A stretch of 64,000 bases of DNA from contig CAISPG010000078.1 in the NCBI GenBank assembly GCA_903887325.1, forward strand, positions 1 through 64,000, given 5' to 3'. Origin of the DNA: an uncultured Burkholderiales bacterium (lineage in GTDB: Bacteria > Pseudomonadota > Gammaproteobacteria > Burkholderiales > Burkholderiaceae_C). The notes below the pieces were generated by a model, which saw only the letters and a list, made by a program, of their open reading frames with translations, was not told the DNA's origin and did not search any database. The number at the start of each line of letters is the position of its first letter. The stretch's first letter is position 1. Made by a program: the position numbers and the translations under genes. This document shows positions 1 through 8,685 of this stretch, one piece after another.

Positions 1-920
1 ACATTGGCTTCGCCCACCACTTTCAAAATATCCGGTGCATGACCGCCGCCCGCACCTTCGGTGTGGAAAGTGTGAATGGTGCGGCCCTTGAATGCAGCGA
101 TGGTGTCTTCCACAAAACCGGATTCATTCAAGGTGTCGGTGTGGATCGCGACTTGCGTGTCTGTGTCTTCGGCCACGTTCAAACAGTTGTCAATCGCAGC
201 AGGTGTGGTGCCCCAGTCTTCGTGCAATTTCAGGCCGATAGCGCCTGCGTTGATTTGCTCGTGCAAAGCGTTCGGCAGCGATGCATTGCCTTTGCCCAGA
301 AAACCCAGGTTCATGGGGAATGCATCAGCAGCTTGCAGCATGCGCTCCAGATTCCAAGGCCCGGGCGTGCAAGTGGTGGCGAACGTGCCTGTGGCAGGCC
401 CTGTGCCACCGCCTAGCATGGTGGTCACACCACTGGCCAAGGCTTCTTCAATTTGCTGGGGCGCGATAAAGTGGATATGTGTATCAATCGCACCGGCAGT
501 GACGATCATGCCTTCGCAGGAAATGATTTCAGTGCCGGGACCGATGACGATGTCTACGCCGGGTTGGGTGTCGGGATTGCCTGCTTTACCGATGGCGGCA
601 ATGCGTGAATTTTTGATACCGATATCGGCTTTGACTATGCCCCAGTGGTCGATGATGAGCGCGTTGGTCAGCACCGCGTCCATGGCACCACCGGCTTGTG
701 CGCCGGTGCCAAGCGGGCCGTTGCGGGTGCGTTGCGACTGGGCCATACCGTCACGTATGGTTTTGCCGCCGCCGAATTTCACTTCCTCGCCATAGCCGCC
801 TGAGCGCAAGGTGTAATCATCTTCAACTTGAATGATCAAATCTGTGTCTGCCAGTCGCACACGGTCGCCGACTGTCGGGCCGTACATTTCCGCATAAGCG
901 CGTTTTTCTATTTGTGCCAT
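1..920 (-). CDS. ureC: Urease subunit alpha, N-terminal part (runs off the left edge)
   Basis: Minus-strand translation from CAT at 918-920 gives [28 protein letters not shown]...[22 protein letters not shown], characteristic of UreC; overlaps the ureB stop. Confidence 0.95.
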   Translation of the reverse strand, partial: MAQIEKRAYAEMYGPTVGDRVRLADTDLIIQVEDDYTLRSGGYGEEVKFGGGKTIRDGMAQSQRTRNGPLGTGAQAGGAMDAVLTNALIIDHWGIVKADIGIKNSRIAAIGKAGNPDTQPGVDIVIGPGTEIISCEGMIVTAGAIDTHIHFIAPQQIEEALASGVTTMLGGGTGPATGTFATTCTPGPWNLERMLQAADAFPMNLGFLGKGNASLPNALHEQINAGAIGLKLHEDWGTTPAAIDNCLNVAEDTDTQVAIHTDTLNESGFVEDTIAAFKGRTIHTFHTEGAGGGHAPDILKVVGEAN

Positions 921-1246
921 CACTTGGCCCCTTTCAATGCGCCTTGTACATCGCCGCGAAATCCGTAAATCTGCCGGTCACCAGCGTAGTCCACCAATTC
1001 AACCGTGCGCTCCTGCCCGGGTTCGAACCTGACAGCCGTGCCGGAGGCGATATTCAAGCGCATACCGGTGGCCTGTTCGCGATCGAAATGCAAACCGTGG
1101 TTGGTTTCGGCAAAGTGGTAGTGCGATCCCACTTGTATAGGCCGGTCACCGGCGTTTTTCACCAGCAGCGTGCAAGTGCGTCTGTTTGTGTTCAAGGCAT
1201 GCTGACCCGCATCAATGAACATTTCGCCAGGAATCATGCGGCTCAT
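920..1246 (-). CDS. ureB: Urease subunit beta
   Basis: [49 protein letters not shown]... typical UreB; start placed inside ORF 920..1294. Confidence 0.93.
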   Translation of the reverse strand: MSRMIPGEMFIDAGQHALNTNRRTCTLLVKNAGDRPIQVGSHYHFAETNHGLHFDREQATGMRLNIASGTAVRFEPGQERTVELVDYAGDRQIYGFRGDVQGALKGAK

Positions 1247-1404
1247 TTGCGGGTTTCCCACCAGATACCGGCAAGCACAAAGGCGAGCAGGCAAAGACCT
1301 ATCAATTCAGCACCGTGAGAGTGCGGTGAAGCCTCGCCGTGGCCCGGGTGCGCCATGGCTTGGGTGCAGATCAACAAGCTGATAAAAAAGAGTTGTTTCA
1401 ACAT
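1243..1404 (-). CDS. 53-aa His-rich putative membrane/secreted peptide between ureA and ureB
   Basis: [53 protein letters not shown]; signal-like N-terminus, His-rich segment, C-terminal TM; AAGGA upstream of ATG; stop overlaps ureB start. Confidence 0.7.
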   Translation of the reverse strand: MLKQLFFISLLICTQAMAHPGHGEASPHSHGAELIGLCLLAFVLAGIWWETRK

Positions 1405-1429
1405 GATGGTGTCCTTAAAGTGCAAATCA

Positions 1430-1732
<303 letters not shown>

Positions 1733-1771
1733 AAGGTGATGCGCCAGTCAAATGAGATCAGTAATTATTGA

Positions 1772-1787
1772 CGCAATTTTTGAACCA
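1772..1787 (-). promoter_or_regulatory. Candidate sigma54 (-24/-12) promoter for ureABC
   Basis: Minus strand reads TGGTTC-AAAAA-TTGCG (consensus TGGCAC-N5-TTGCA); GG and GC dinucleotides at correct spacing, ~40 bp upstream of the ureA ATG. Confidence 0.5.
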
Positions 1788-1815
1788 GGCTCAGCTTGAA
1801 TTTTTCGCTGTTTTA

Positions 1816-1832
1816 TGCACCTGTTGCGTGCA
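1816..1832. promoter_or_regulatory. Candidate NtrC-like enhancer site 1
   Basis: TGCACCTGTTGCGTGCA dyad versus TGCACCANNNTGGTGCA; 11/14 defined positions match. Confidence 0.5.
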
Positions 1833-1845
1833 AATTACACTTCTC

Positions 1846-1862
1846 TGCTTGAATATGGTGCA
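1846..1862. promoter_or_regulatory. Candidate NtrC-like enhancer site 2
   Basis: TGCTTGAATATGGTGCA versus TGCACCANNNTGGTGCA; 11/14 match; centre 30 bp from site 1. Confidence 0.5.
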
Positions 1863-1980
1863 AAAAAATCAAAATACGTATTAAATATTTAATATTTTAT
1901 AATTAAAAATTGGAAAAATCCTAGGGTAAGTTCGGATTACGCATTGAATGCACGGTAATACGATGAAGCTTCACCTATTT

Positions 1981-2010
1981 CGAAAAATCGTCAAAAAGGC
2001 CGATTTTTTG
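1981..2010 (+). promoter_or_regulatory. Leader hairpin upstream of the attenuator
   Basis: CGAAAAATCG tcaaaaaggc CGATTTTTTG forms a ~10 bp stem just before the terminator at 2018-2058. Confidence 0.55.
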
Positions 2011-2017
2011 GAGGAGC

Positions 2018-2058
2018 AAAAAAGCCCCATACGCGCTTGCCGCGCTATGGGGCTTTTT
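2018..2058 (+). terminator. Intrinsic terminator in the 5' leader of the fmd/ami operon (putative attenuator)
   Basis: AAAAAGCCCCATA-CGCG-cttgc-CGCG-c-TATGGGGCTTTTT: 13 bp perfect outer stem, 4 bp inner stem, U tract; 49 bp before the ATG at 2108, between divergent genes. Confidence 0.88.
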
Positions 2059-2107
2059 GCGTTTTGAGCGTCCATTTCCTTTGTGAATCACAGTTTAAGG
2101 AGTCAAC

Positions 2108-3298
2108 ATGAGTATGTCATCACGTCGTCGGTTTATACAAAAAGGCAGTACCTTGGTTGCTGCCGCAGCGCTTCCTGGCGCCGCACTCTGGCCCGGTTTG
2201 AGCCTGGCTGCTGAAGAGGTCAAGTTGGGCTTGCTGCACTCCATGTCGGGCACGATCGCTTTGGCAGAAGCGGCTATCGTTGACGCGGAAAAAATGGCCA
2301 TCGATGAAATCAATGCCGCTGGCGGCGTTCTGGGCAAAAAAATCGTGCCGGTTCTGGAAGATGGCGCAAGTGATTGGCCTACTTTTGCAGAAAAAGCCAA
2401 AAAATTGCTGCAGCAGGACAAGGTGCCAGCCGTTATCGGTTGCTACACATCAGCATCGCGCAAAGCCGTGTTGCCTGTGTTCAAGGCCAACAAGGGACTG
2501 CTGTACTACCCGACTTATTACGAAGGCCAGGAGGAAGATCCTCAGGTCATCTATACCTCACAGGAAGCCACGCAGTCAGTGGTCGCAGCCATGGAGTGGA
2601 TGGCAAAACAGCAGGGTAAAACTTTCTTCTTTGTCGGGTCGGATTACATTTACCCGCGCACCTGCAACAAGATTGCCAAAGCAACTGCTACCCGCCTGGG
2701 TTCAAGTGTTGTCGGCGAAGAATATGCGCCGCTGGGTCATACAGAGTTCTCGTCCATCATCAACAAAATCAAGGCAGCCAAACCTGACTGGATTTATTCA
2801 ACAGTGGTCGGTGGATCCAACGTTGCGTTCTACAAGCAATTGAAGGCGGCAGGCCTCGACGGAGCCAAGCAAAAGTTGTTGTCAACCGTGGTTTCAGAAA
2901 ACGAAATCGACGGCATCGGCAAAGACAATGCGATTGGTTATTACGCCTGTATGGGTTATTTCCAAAGCATCAAGTCACCGGAAAACGAAAAATTTGTGGC
3001 CGCCATCAAAGCCAAGTACGGTAAGGACCGGGTGGTCGGCGATCCTATGGAATGCGGCTACAACGCAGTGTATTTGTGGAAACTGGCTGTAGAAAAAGCC
3101 AAGTCATTCGATGTGGCCAAGGTGATTGCTGCTTCATCTGAAGTTGAATTCAAGGCACCTGAAGGGCTGGTGAGAATTCACAAAACCAACCATCACGTCT
3201 GGAAGAAAGTACGCATCGGACGGGCACGCGCAGACGGTCAGTTCGACATTGTTCATGAAAGTCAATTGACTGAACCGAACCCGTTCCCCAAGCTGTAA
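2108..3298 (+). CDS. Short-chain amide/urea ABC transporter substrate-binding protein (FmdD/UrtA family)
   Basis: Signal peptide then EEVKLGLLHSMSGTIALAE...AIDEINAAGGVLGKKI...GCYTSASRKAVLPV; paralogous to UrtA at 12393. Confidence 0.88.
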   Translation: MSMSSRRRFIQKGSTLVAAAALPGAALWPGLSLAAEEVKLGLLHSMSGTIALAEAAIVDAEKMAIDEINAAGGVLGKKIVPVLEDGASDWPTFAEKAKKLLQQDKVPAVIGCYTSASRKAVLPVFKANKGLLYYPTYYEGQEEDPQVIYTSQEATQSVVAAMEWMAKQQGKTFFFVGSDYIYPRTCNKIAKATATRLGSSVVGEEYAPLGHTEFSSIINKIKAAKPDWIYSTVVGGSNVAFYKQLKAAGLDGAKQKLLSTVVSENEIDGIGKDNAIGYYACMGYFQSIKSPENEKFVAAIKAKYGKDRVVGDPMECGYNAVYLWKLAVEKAKSFDVAKVIAASSEVEFKAPEGLVRIHKTNHHVWKKVRIGRARADGQFDIVHESQLTEPNPFPKL

Positions 3299-3363
3299 TT
3301 TCTTTAAAGTGAAGTATTCGGACGGCCTGCCGGGTAACCGGCGGGCTGCCGAGGAGAGTTTCT

Positions 3364-4266
3364 GTGAGCCTTGAAATATTCTGGATGCAAATTTTCAGCG
3401 GCGTCAGTTACACAGCAATATTGCTGCTGATGTCTTTGGGACTTGCCATTGTTTTTGGTTTGATGGGTGTCATCAACATGGCACACGGGGAGTTAATGGC
3501 CCTGGGAGCCTACGTCACCTTCATGGTGGCGAATGTGTTTTTAAAAATATTTCCTGATTCCATAGACATCTATATTCTTTTTGCCATACCGGCGGCTTTT
3601 CTGGTGACATTTTTTTTCGGTATGTTCTTAGAGTGGGCTGTCGTGCGCTGGTTTTATAACCGTCCGCTGGATACCTTGCTGGCTACCTGGGGTTTAAGTT
3701 TGATCCTGCAGCAAACTTATCGCACTGTATTCGGCCCTCAGGAAGTCACTATCCCGCTGGCGTCGTGGCTCGATGGTGCTATTGAGCCATTTACCGGTGT
3801 GCAACTTCCTTTGAATCGCATATTCATCATTGTGCTGACGTTGCTGGTTGCTATCGGTGTGTATTTGCTTTTTTTCAAAACTCGCATGGGTTTGCAGGTT
3901 CGAGCCATCACACAAAACCGTGCAATTTCTGAAACAGTAGGCATCAATACCCGCAAGGTCGACATGTATACCTTTGCCCTTGGCAGTGGTCTGGCAGGAA
4001 TTGCGGGCAGTGTCTTCACCATGATCGGATCAACCAATCCGGGTACCGGTCAACTCTATATCGTCGACACCTTCATTGTGGTTGTCTTCGGCGGTGTGGC
4101 CAGCATCATGGGTACTGCGCTGTCAAGTTTCATCATTGCACAACTACAAACTACGTTTGAATTCATGACCACCAGTTCGTATGCCAAAGTCTTGTTGATG
4201 CTGATTGTGGTGATTATTCTGTACTTCCGTCCTAATGGTTTGTTTTCTCCTAAAGTGAGGAGCTGA
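3364..4266 (+). CDS. Branched-chain-amino-acid/amide ABC transporter permease (UrtB/LivH-like, no N-terminal extension)
   Basis: GVSYTAILLLMSLGLAIVFGLMGVINMAHGELMALGAYVTFM; GTG start. Confidence 0.87.
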   Translation: MSLEIFWMQIFSGVSYTAILLLMSLGLAIVFGLMGVINMAHGELMALGAYVTFMVANVFLKIFPDSIDIYILFAIPAAFLVTFFFGMFLEWAVVRWFYNRPLDTLLATWGLSLILQQTYRTVFGPQEVTIPLASWLDGAIEPFTGVQLPLNRIFIIVLTLLVAIGVYLLFFKTRMGLQVRAITQNRAISETVGINTRKVDMYTFALGSGLAGIAGSVFTMIGSTNPGTGQLYIVDTFIVVVFGGVASIMGTALSSFIIAQLQTTFEFMTTSSYAKVLLMLIVVIILYFRPNGLFSPKVRS

Positions 4267-4267
4267 T

Positions 4268-5317
4268 ATGCCAAAAGATTTTTTGCGTAAAAGCTGGTGG
4301 GTAAATTTCGCCATCATCTTTTGCTTTTTATTGCTGCTGCCAGTGATTTCACCGTCTTTCAGAGTTCCGTTATACGGAAAGTACCTTTCCTTTGCATTCG
4401 TCGCTCTGGGCATTGTTCTCAGTTGGGGGTATTGCGGCATTCTGAGTCTGGGGCAAGGCATCTTTTTCGGAATCGGGGCGTATTCACTGGCAATGTTCCT
4501 CAAGCTTGAAGCCTCCAGCCCGGAGTTACCGGATTTCATGGTGTGGAGCAGCGTTGAGCAATTACCGTTGGCTTGGGAGCCTTTTCACAGTCTTGCGTTC
4601 ACCTTGATCTGCATACTGGTTCTGCCGGTGCTGCTTGCATTTCCGTTCACTTACATGATTTTCAAAAAACGGGTCAGTGGCGTTTATTTCTCAATTCTTA
4701 CCCTGGCGCTTTCATTGACTTTGACGGTATTGATCATCGGTAGTCAGGGCGGCACAGGTGGTGCCAATGGCATCACAGACTTCAGTACTTTGCAGGGATG
4801 GGATGTGGCATCGGACGAAGCGCGTATTCGCATGTATTTTCTGATGCTGGGCTTGCTGGCGGTGTGTGCTGTGATTGTCCAATACCTGGTGTCTTCCCGG
4901 TACGGCAAAGTGTTGATTGCCATCAGGGACAGGGAAGACCGGGTGAGATTTTCAGGTTATGACACCGCCTGGATCAAGGCGGCCACTTTGTCTGTGTCTT
5001 GTGTGCTTGCTTCTATCGGCGGCGCCATGTTTGTGTTGTTCACAGGCTTGATTACTCCTCAATTGGTTGGTGCGGTGGCATCAGTTGAAATGATTGTTTA
5101 TGCAGCATTTGGCGGCAGAACTTCAGTGCTTGGTGCGGTATTTGCAGCCTTTGCTGTCGGTTGGCTCAAATCCGCTTTGTCAGAAGAATTTCCACAAGGT
5201 TGGTTATTTTTTCTGGGAGGACTGTTCTTGCTTGTCACTGCGGTTTTGCCGCAGGGACTGGCAGGTTTGACCGGGCTATTTGAAAGAAAGCCGGCAAATG
5301 AAAGTGATGCCAAATGA
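4268..5317 (+). CDS. ABC transporter permease (UrtC/LivM-like)
   Basis: ALGIVLSWGYCGILSLGQGIFFGIGAYSLAM...GGTGGANGITDF; matches the UrtC pattern. Confidence 0.87.
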   Translation: MPKDFLRKSWWVNFAIIFCFLLLLPVISPSFRVPLYGKYLSFAFVALGIVLSWGYCGILSLGQGIFFGIGAYSLAMFLKLEASSPELPDFMVWSSVEQLPLAWEPFHSLAFTLICILVLPVLLAFPFTYMIFKKRVSGVYFSILTLALSLTLTVLIIGSQGGTGGANGITDFSTLQGWDVASDEARIRMYFLMLGLLAVCAVIVQYLVSSRYGKVLIAIRDREDRVRFSGYDTAWIKAATLSVSCVLASIGGAMFVLFTGLITPQLVGAVASVEMIVYAAFGGRTSVLGAVFAAFAVGWLKSALSEEFPQGWLFFLGGLFLLVTAVLPQGLAGLTGLFERKPANESDAK

Positions 5318-6051
5318 GTAAGCAAGCTCTTTTGGAGATCAACGATTTGCTGGTTGCCTTCGGCGGTTTTATCGCCATCGATCATGTCAGTTTGAGTGTG
5401 CTTCATGGTGAAATCCGTTGCATCATCGGTCCTAACGGCGCAGGTAAAACCACATTACTCGATGCCATATGCGGCAAAACGCAGGCAAGTCAGGGAAGCA
5501 TATTTTTTGCTGGTATCAGGATTGACAACGAAAGTGAATTCAAAAGAACGCGACTGGGAATGGGTCGAAAGTTTCAAACGCCTTCGGTCTACGATGATTT
5601 GACGGTTTATCAAAATATTCAAATTTCAGTGCCCAAAGGCCAAAGCATGCTCTCGGCCATATTCAACCAAGACTATCAGTTTGATGACGAAATCCAGGCG
5701 GTCGCTGTTACAACCAATCTTGAGAATTTGCTCACTACACAGGCCGGGACGCTAAGCCACGGGCAGAAGCAGTGGTTGGAAATTGCCATGCTGCTGGTGC
5801 AGCATCCTAAATTGCTGTTACTTGATGAGCCTGTGGCCGGCATGAGTTTGAAGGAGCGAGATCAGACTGTCGATCTCATTCAAAGAATTTCAGCCACTCA
5901 AGCTATTGTGGTGATTGAGCACGACATGGACTTTGTCAAAAAACTATCCGGCAATGTCACTGTATTGCATCAGGGCGCCATTTTGTGTGAAGGTTCCATA
6001 GAACAGGTTCAGATTGATCCGCGCGTGCGGGAAGTCTATTTAGGCGATTAG
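5314..6051 (+). CDS. ABC transporter ATP-binding protein (UrtD-like)
   Basis: Walker A GPNGAGKTT, LSHGQKQWLEI signature, Walker B LLLLDEPVAGMS. Confidence 0.88.
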   Translation: MSKQALLEINDLLVAFGGFIAIDHVSLSVLHGEIRCIIGPNGAGKTTLLDAICGKTQASQGSIFFAGIRIDNESEFKRTRLGMGRKFQTPSVYDDLTVYQNIQISVPKGQSMLSAIFNQDYQFDDEIQAVAVTTNLENLLTTQAGTLSHGQKQWLEIAMLLVQHPKLLLLDEPVAGMSLKERDQTVDLIQRISATQAIVVIEHDMDFVKKLSGNVTVLHQGAILCEGSIEQVQIDPRVREVYLGD

Positions 6052-6054
6052 AAG

Positions 6055-6750
6055 ATGACTCTGCTCAAGACCACAGACTTAATGGCAGGCTATGGACAAA
6101 GTATTGTGCTGCACGGTGTTTCCTTTGAAATGAAGGCACACGAGGCAGTGGCTGTTGTTGGAAAAAACGGCATGTCCAAGTCAACTTTTTTTAAAACTTT
6201 GGTAGGTTTACTTCCGGCGCACTCCGGGCGTATCGAGTTCATGGGACAGGACATCACACAAATGCCCGTTTTTGAACGTGCCCGAATGGGTTTGGGCTAT
6301 GTGCCTCAAGGACGTTTGTTATTTGCGCAATTGACCGTTGAAGAAAACCTGATGACGGCGCTGCAAACCGGTCGTTTGAAAAAAATTCCTGACCTGGTGT
6401 ATGAATTATTTCCTGTGTTGTCGGAGATGAAAAATCGAAAAGCGGGGAATCTGTCCGGCGGTCAACAGCAGATGGTTGCAATCGGGCGGGCTTTGACAGC
6501 GGGGCCGGTTTTATTGATTCTTGATGAGCCTACCGAAGGCATACAACCTTCCATCATCAAGGAAATTGCTGCAGCACTTGTCAAGTTGCAACAAGCAACT
6601 GATTGCACCGTGCTTTTGTCTGAGCAGGTGCTGAGTTTTGCAACCAGCGTTGCTGACCGGTTAGTGGTTTTGGAGCGGGGCGCAGTGGTTCATAGCTGCG
6701 GCAAGGGGGCGGAAGACGTGGATGCCGTCAAGGCATTTTTGACAATTTAA
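6055..6750 (+). CDS. ABC transporter ATP-binding protein (UrtE-like) with altered Walker A (GKNGMSKST)
   Basis: [29 protein letters not shown]; Walker A glycine before the Lys is Ser. Confidence 0.87.
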   Translation: MTLLKTTDLMAGYGQSIVLHGVSFEMKAHEAVAVVGKNGMSKSTFFKTLVGLLPAHSGRIEFMGQDITQMPVFERARMGLGYVPQGRLLFAQLTVEENLMTALQTGRLKKIPDLVYELFPVLSEMKNRKAGNLSGGQQQMVAIGRALTAGPVLLILDEPTEGIQPSIIKEIAAALVKLQQATDCTVLLSEQVLSFATSVADRLVVLERGAVVHSCGKGAEDVDAVKAFLTI

Positions 6751-6770
6751 CAATTCACAGGAGAACTCAT

Positions 6771-7808
6771 ATGAGACACGGAGATATTTCTAGCAGCAAA
6801 GATTGCGTGGGCGTTGCAGTTGTTAACTACAAAATGCCGCGTTTGCATACCAAGGCTGAAGTTCTGGAAAATGCGCGAAAAATCGGCGACATGTTGGTTG
6901 GAATGAAACAAGGTTTACCAGGCATGGACTTGGTTATTTTTCCTGAATACTCAACCCACGGCATCATGTATGACTCCAAGGAAATGTACGAAACAGCCGC
7001 TACTATCCCTGGCGAAGAGACTGAAATTTTTGCAGCAGCTTGCCGTAAAGCCAAAGTCTGGGGTGTTTTTTCATTGACAGGTGAACGTCATGAAGAGCAT
7101 CCGAAAAAAGCACCTTACAACACCTTGATCTTGATGAACGACAAAGGTGAGATTGTGCAGAAATACCGCAAGATCATGCCTTGGGTACCTATTGAAGGTT
7201 GGTACCCCGGTAATTGCACTTATGTGTCAGACGGCCCCAAAGGAATGAAAATCAGTCTGATTATTTGTGACGACGGCAATTACCCCGAAATATGGCGTGA
7301 TTGTGCGATGCGGGGCGCTGAATTGATTGTGCGCTGCCAAGGCTATATGTACCCGGCTAAGGATCAGCAGGTGCTTGTTGCGAAGGCCATGGCCTGGATG
7401 AACAACTGCTATGTCGCCGTTGCCAATGCCTCCGGATTTGACGGCGTTTATTCGTATTTCGGTCACTCGGCTATTGTTGGATTTGACGGTCGCACGCTCG
7501 GAGAGTGCGGCGAAGAGGATATGGGCATTCAGTATGCTGAACTGTCTGTCGGGCTGATCCGTGACGCCAGACGCACCATGCAATCGCAAAACCATTTGTA
7601 CAAATTGCTGCACCGCGGCTACACCGGGAAAATCAATTCCGGCGAAGATGCCAACGGGGTAGCCGATTGTCCTTTTGAGTTTTATTCCAAATGGGTTAAC
7701 GATCCAGAGGGCGCACGCAAAATGGTTGAATCCTTCACTCGCTCTACGCCGGGAACAGACGAAGCGCCGATTGAAGGTATTCCAAATCAATCAACCAAGC
7801 ATCGCTGA
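6771..7808 (+). CDS. amiE: Aliphatic amidase (acylamide amidohydrolase)
   Basis: [38 protein letters not shown]...FPEYS...YRKIMPW...[38 protein letters not shown]; closely resembles Pseudomonas AmiE as recalled; Glu/Lys/Cys nitrilase-type motifs present. Confidence 0.95.
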   Translation: MRHGDISSSKDCVGVAVVNYKMPRLHTKAEVLENARKIGDMLVGMKQGLPGMDLVIFPEYSTHGIMYDSKEMYETAATIPGEETEIFAAACRKAKVWGVFSLTGERHEEHPKKAPYNTLILMNDKGEIVQKYRKIMPWVPIEGWYPGNCTYVSDGPKGMKISLIICDDGNYPEIWRDCAMRGAELIVRCQGYMYPAKDQQVLVAKAMAWMNNCYVAVANASGFDGVYSYFGHSAIVGFDGRTLGECGEEDMGIQYAELSVGLIRDARRTMQSQNHLYKLLHRGYTGKINSGEDANGVADCPFEFYSKWVNDPEGARKMVESFTRSTPGTDEAPIEGIPNQSTKHR

Positions 7809-7820
7809 TAACTTGTCCAG

Positions 7821-7870
7821 CAAGCGCCCTGTGACTTCAGTGGTTTCAGGGTGCTGCTTGGGGTTTTGTT
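7821..7870 (+). terminator. Candidate (leaky) intrinsic terminator between amiE and the MoxR gene
   Basis: CAAGCGCCCTG ... CAGGGTGCTGCTTG stem (2-nt bulge, one G-U) followed by GGGTTTTGTT. Confidence 0.5.
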
Positions 7871-8681
7871 AACAATACAAACAGGTATTTCATTCTTGAC
7901 TATTTCATACCACCACTTGGGTGAAGAAGAACTGGTGTTTCGTCAGGCATTCAGTCACTGCTTACCTCTGCTGATTAAAGGCCCCACCGGTTGCGGCAAA
8001 ACACGTTTTGTGGAATACATGGCGCAGCAATTAAAGCTGCCAATGTGGACAGTGGCCTGCAATGAAGATACCAGCGCAAGCGATCTGGTCGGCAGGTACA
8101 TTCTTAAGGGAAATGAAACACCTTGGATCGACGGGCCTTTGACCCAAGCGGTCAGACAAGGTGGTATTTGTTATCTGGATGAAGTGATAGAAGCCAGGCA
8201 GGAAGCACTGGTTGTTTTGAATTCGCTGGCTGATCATCGCCGTCAGCTCTTTATTGACAAAACTGGCGAAGTGCTTCAAGCCCCGCCTGATTTCATGCTT
8301 GTTGTTTCGTACAACCCCGGATACCAGAGCGTGATGCGTGATTTGAAAGAGTCCATCAAGCAGCGCTTCATCGCCGTACGCTTTGACTATCCTGCAGTCG
8401 AACTGGAGCAGCGCATTATTGCTACCGAATCCGGTTGTCAGCCTGGACTGGCGAGAGCGTTGGCCAACTTCGGGGCAAGCTCACGAAAATTAGCCGGCAC
8501 CGGTTTGTTTGAAGGTGTGTCAACCCGCATGCTGATACACGGCGCTAAATTGATGACGACCGAAAAAGCTCAGCAAAATTTGCTGGAAGCTGCTTTGATA
8601 GATCCGGTCACGGACGAGCCAACCATCCGTGCCACTTTGCTGGCTTTGTTGCCACTGGTCCTGGCCGCTGTTCAGAACTGA
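7851..8681 (+). CDS. MoxR-type AAA+ ATPase, CbbQ/NirQ/NorQ subfamily (start uncertain: GTG 7851 or TTG 7896)
   Basis: LLIKGPTGCGKTRFVEYMA...ACNEDTSASDLVGRYILKGNETPWIDGPLTQAVRQGGICYLDEV...VVSYNPGYQSVMRDLKESIKQRF; CbbQ/NorQ motifs. Confidence 0.9.
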   Translation: MLLGVLLTIQTGISFLTISYHHLGEEELVFRQAFSHCLPLLIKGPTGCGKTRFVEYMAQQLKLPMWTVACNEDTSASDLVGRYILKGNETPWIDGPLTQAVRQGGICYLDEVIEARQEALVVLNSLADHRRQLFIDKTGEVLQAPPDFMLVVSYNPGYQSVMRDLKESIKQRFIAVRFDYPAVELEQRIIATESGCQPGLARALANFGASSRKLAGTGLFEGVSTRMLIHGAKLMTTEKAQQNLLEAALIDPVTDEPTIRATLLALLPLVLAAVQN

Positions 8682-8685
8682 GTCA

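Noticed and set aside
1921-2010. Possible guanidine-I/-II riboswitch upstream of the amide transporter (CTAGGG..., ACGG/ACGA)
   Set aside because: Lacks the conserved ykkC core (ACTGGTCCGAGAG-like) and the ACGR tetranucleotides are not enclosed by complementary stems.
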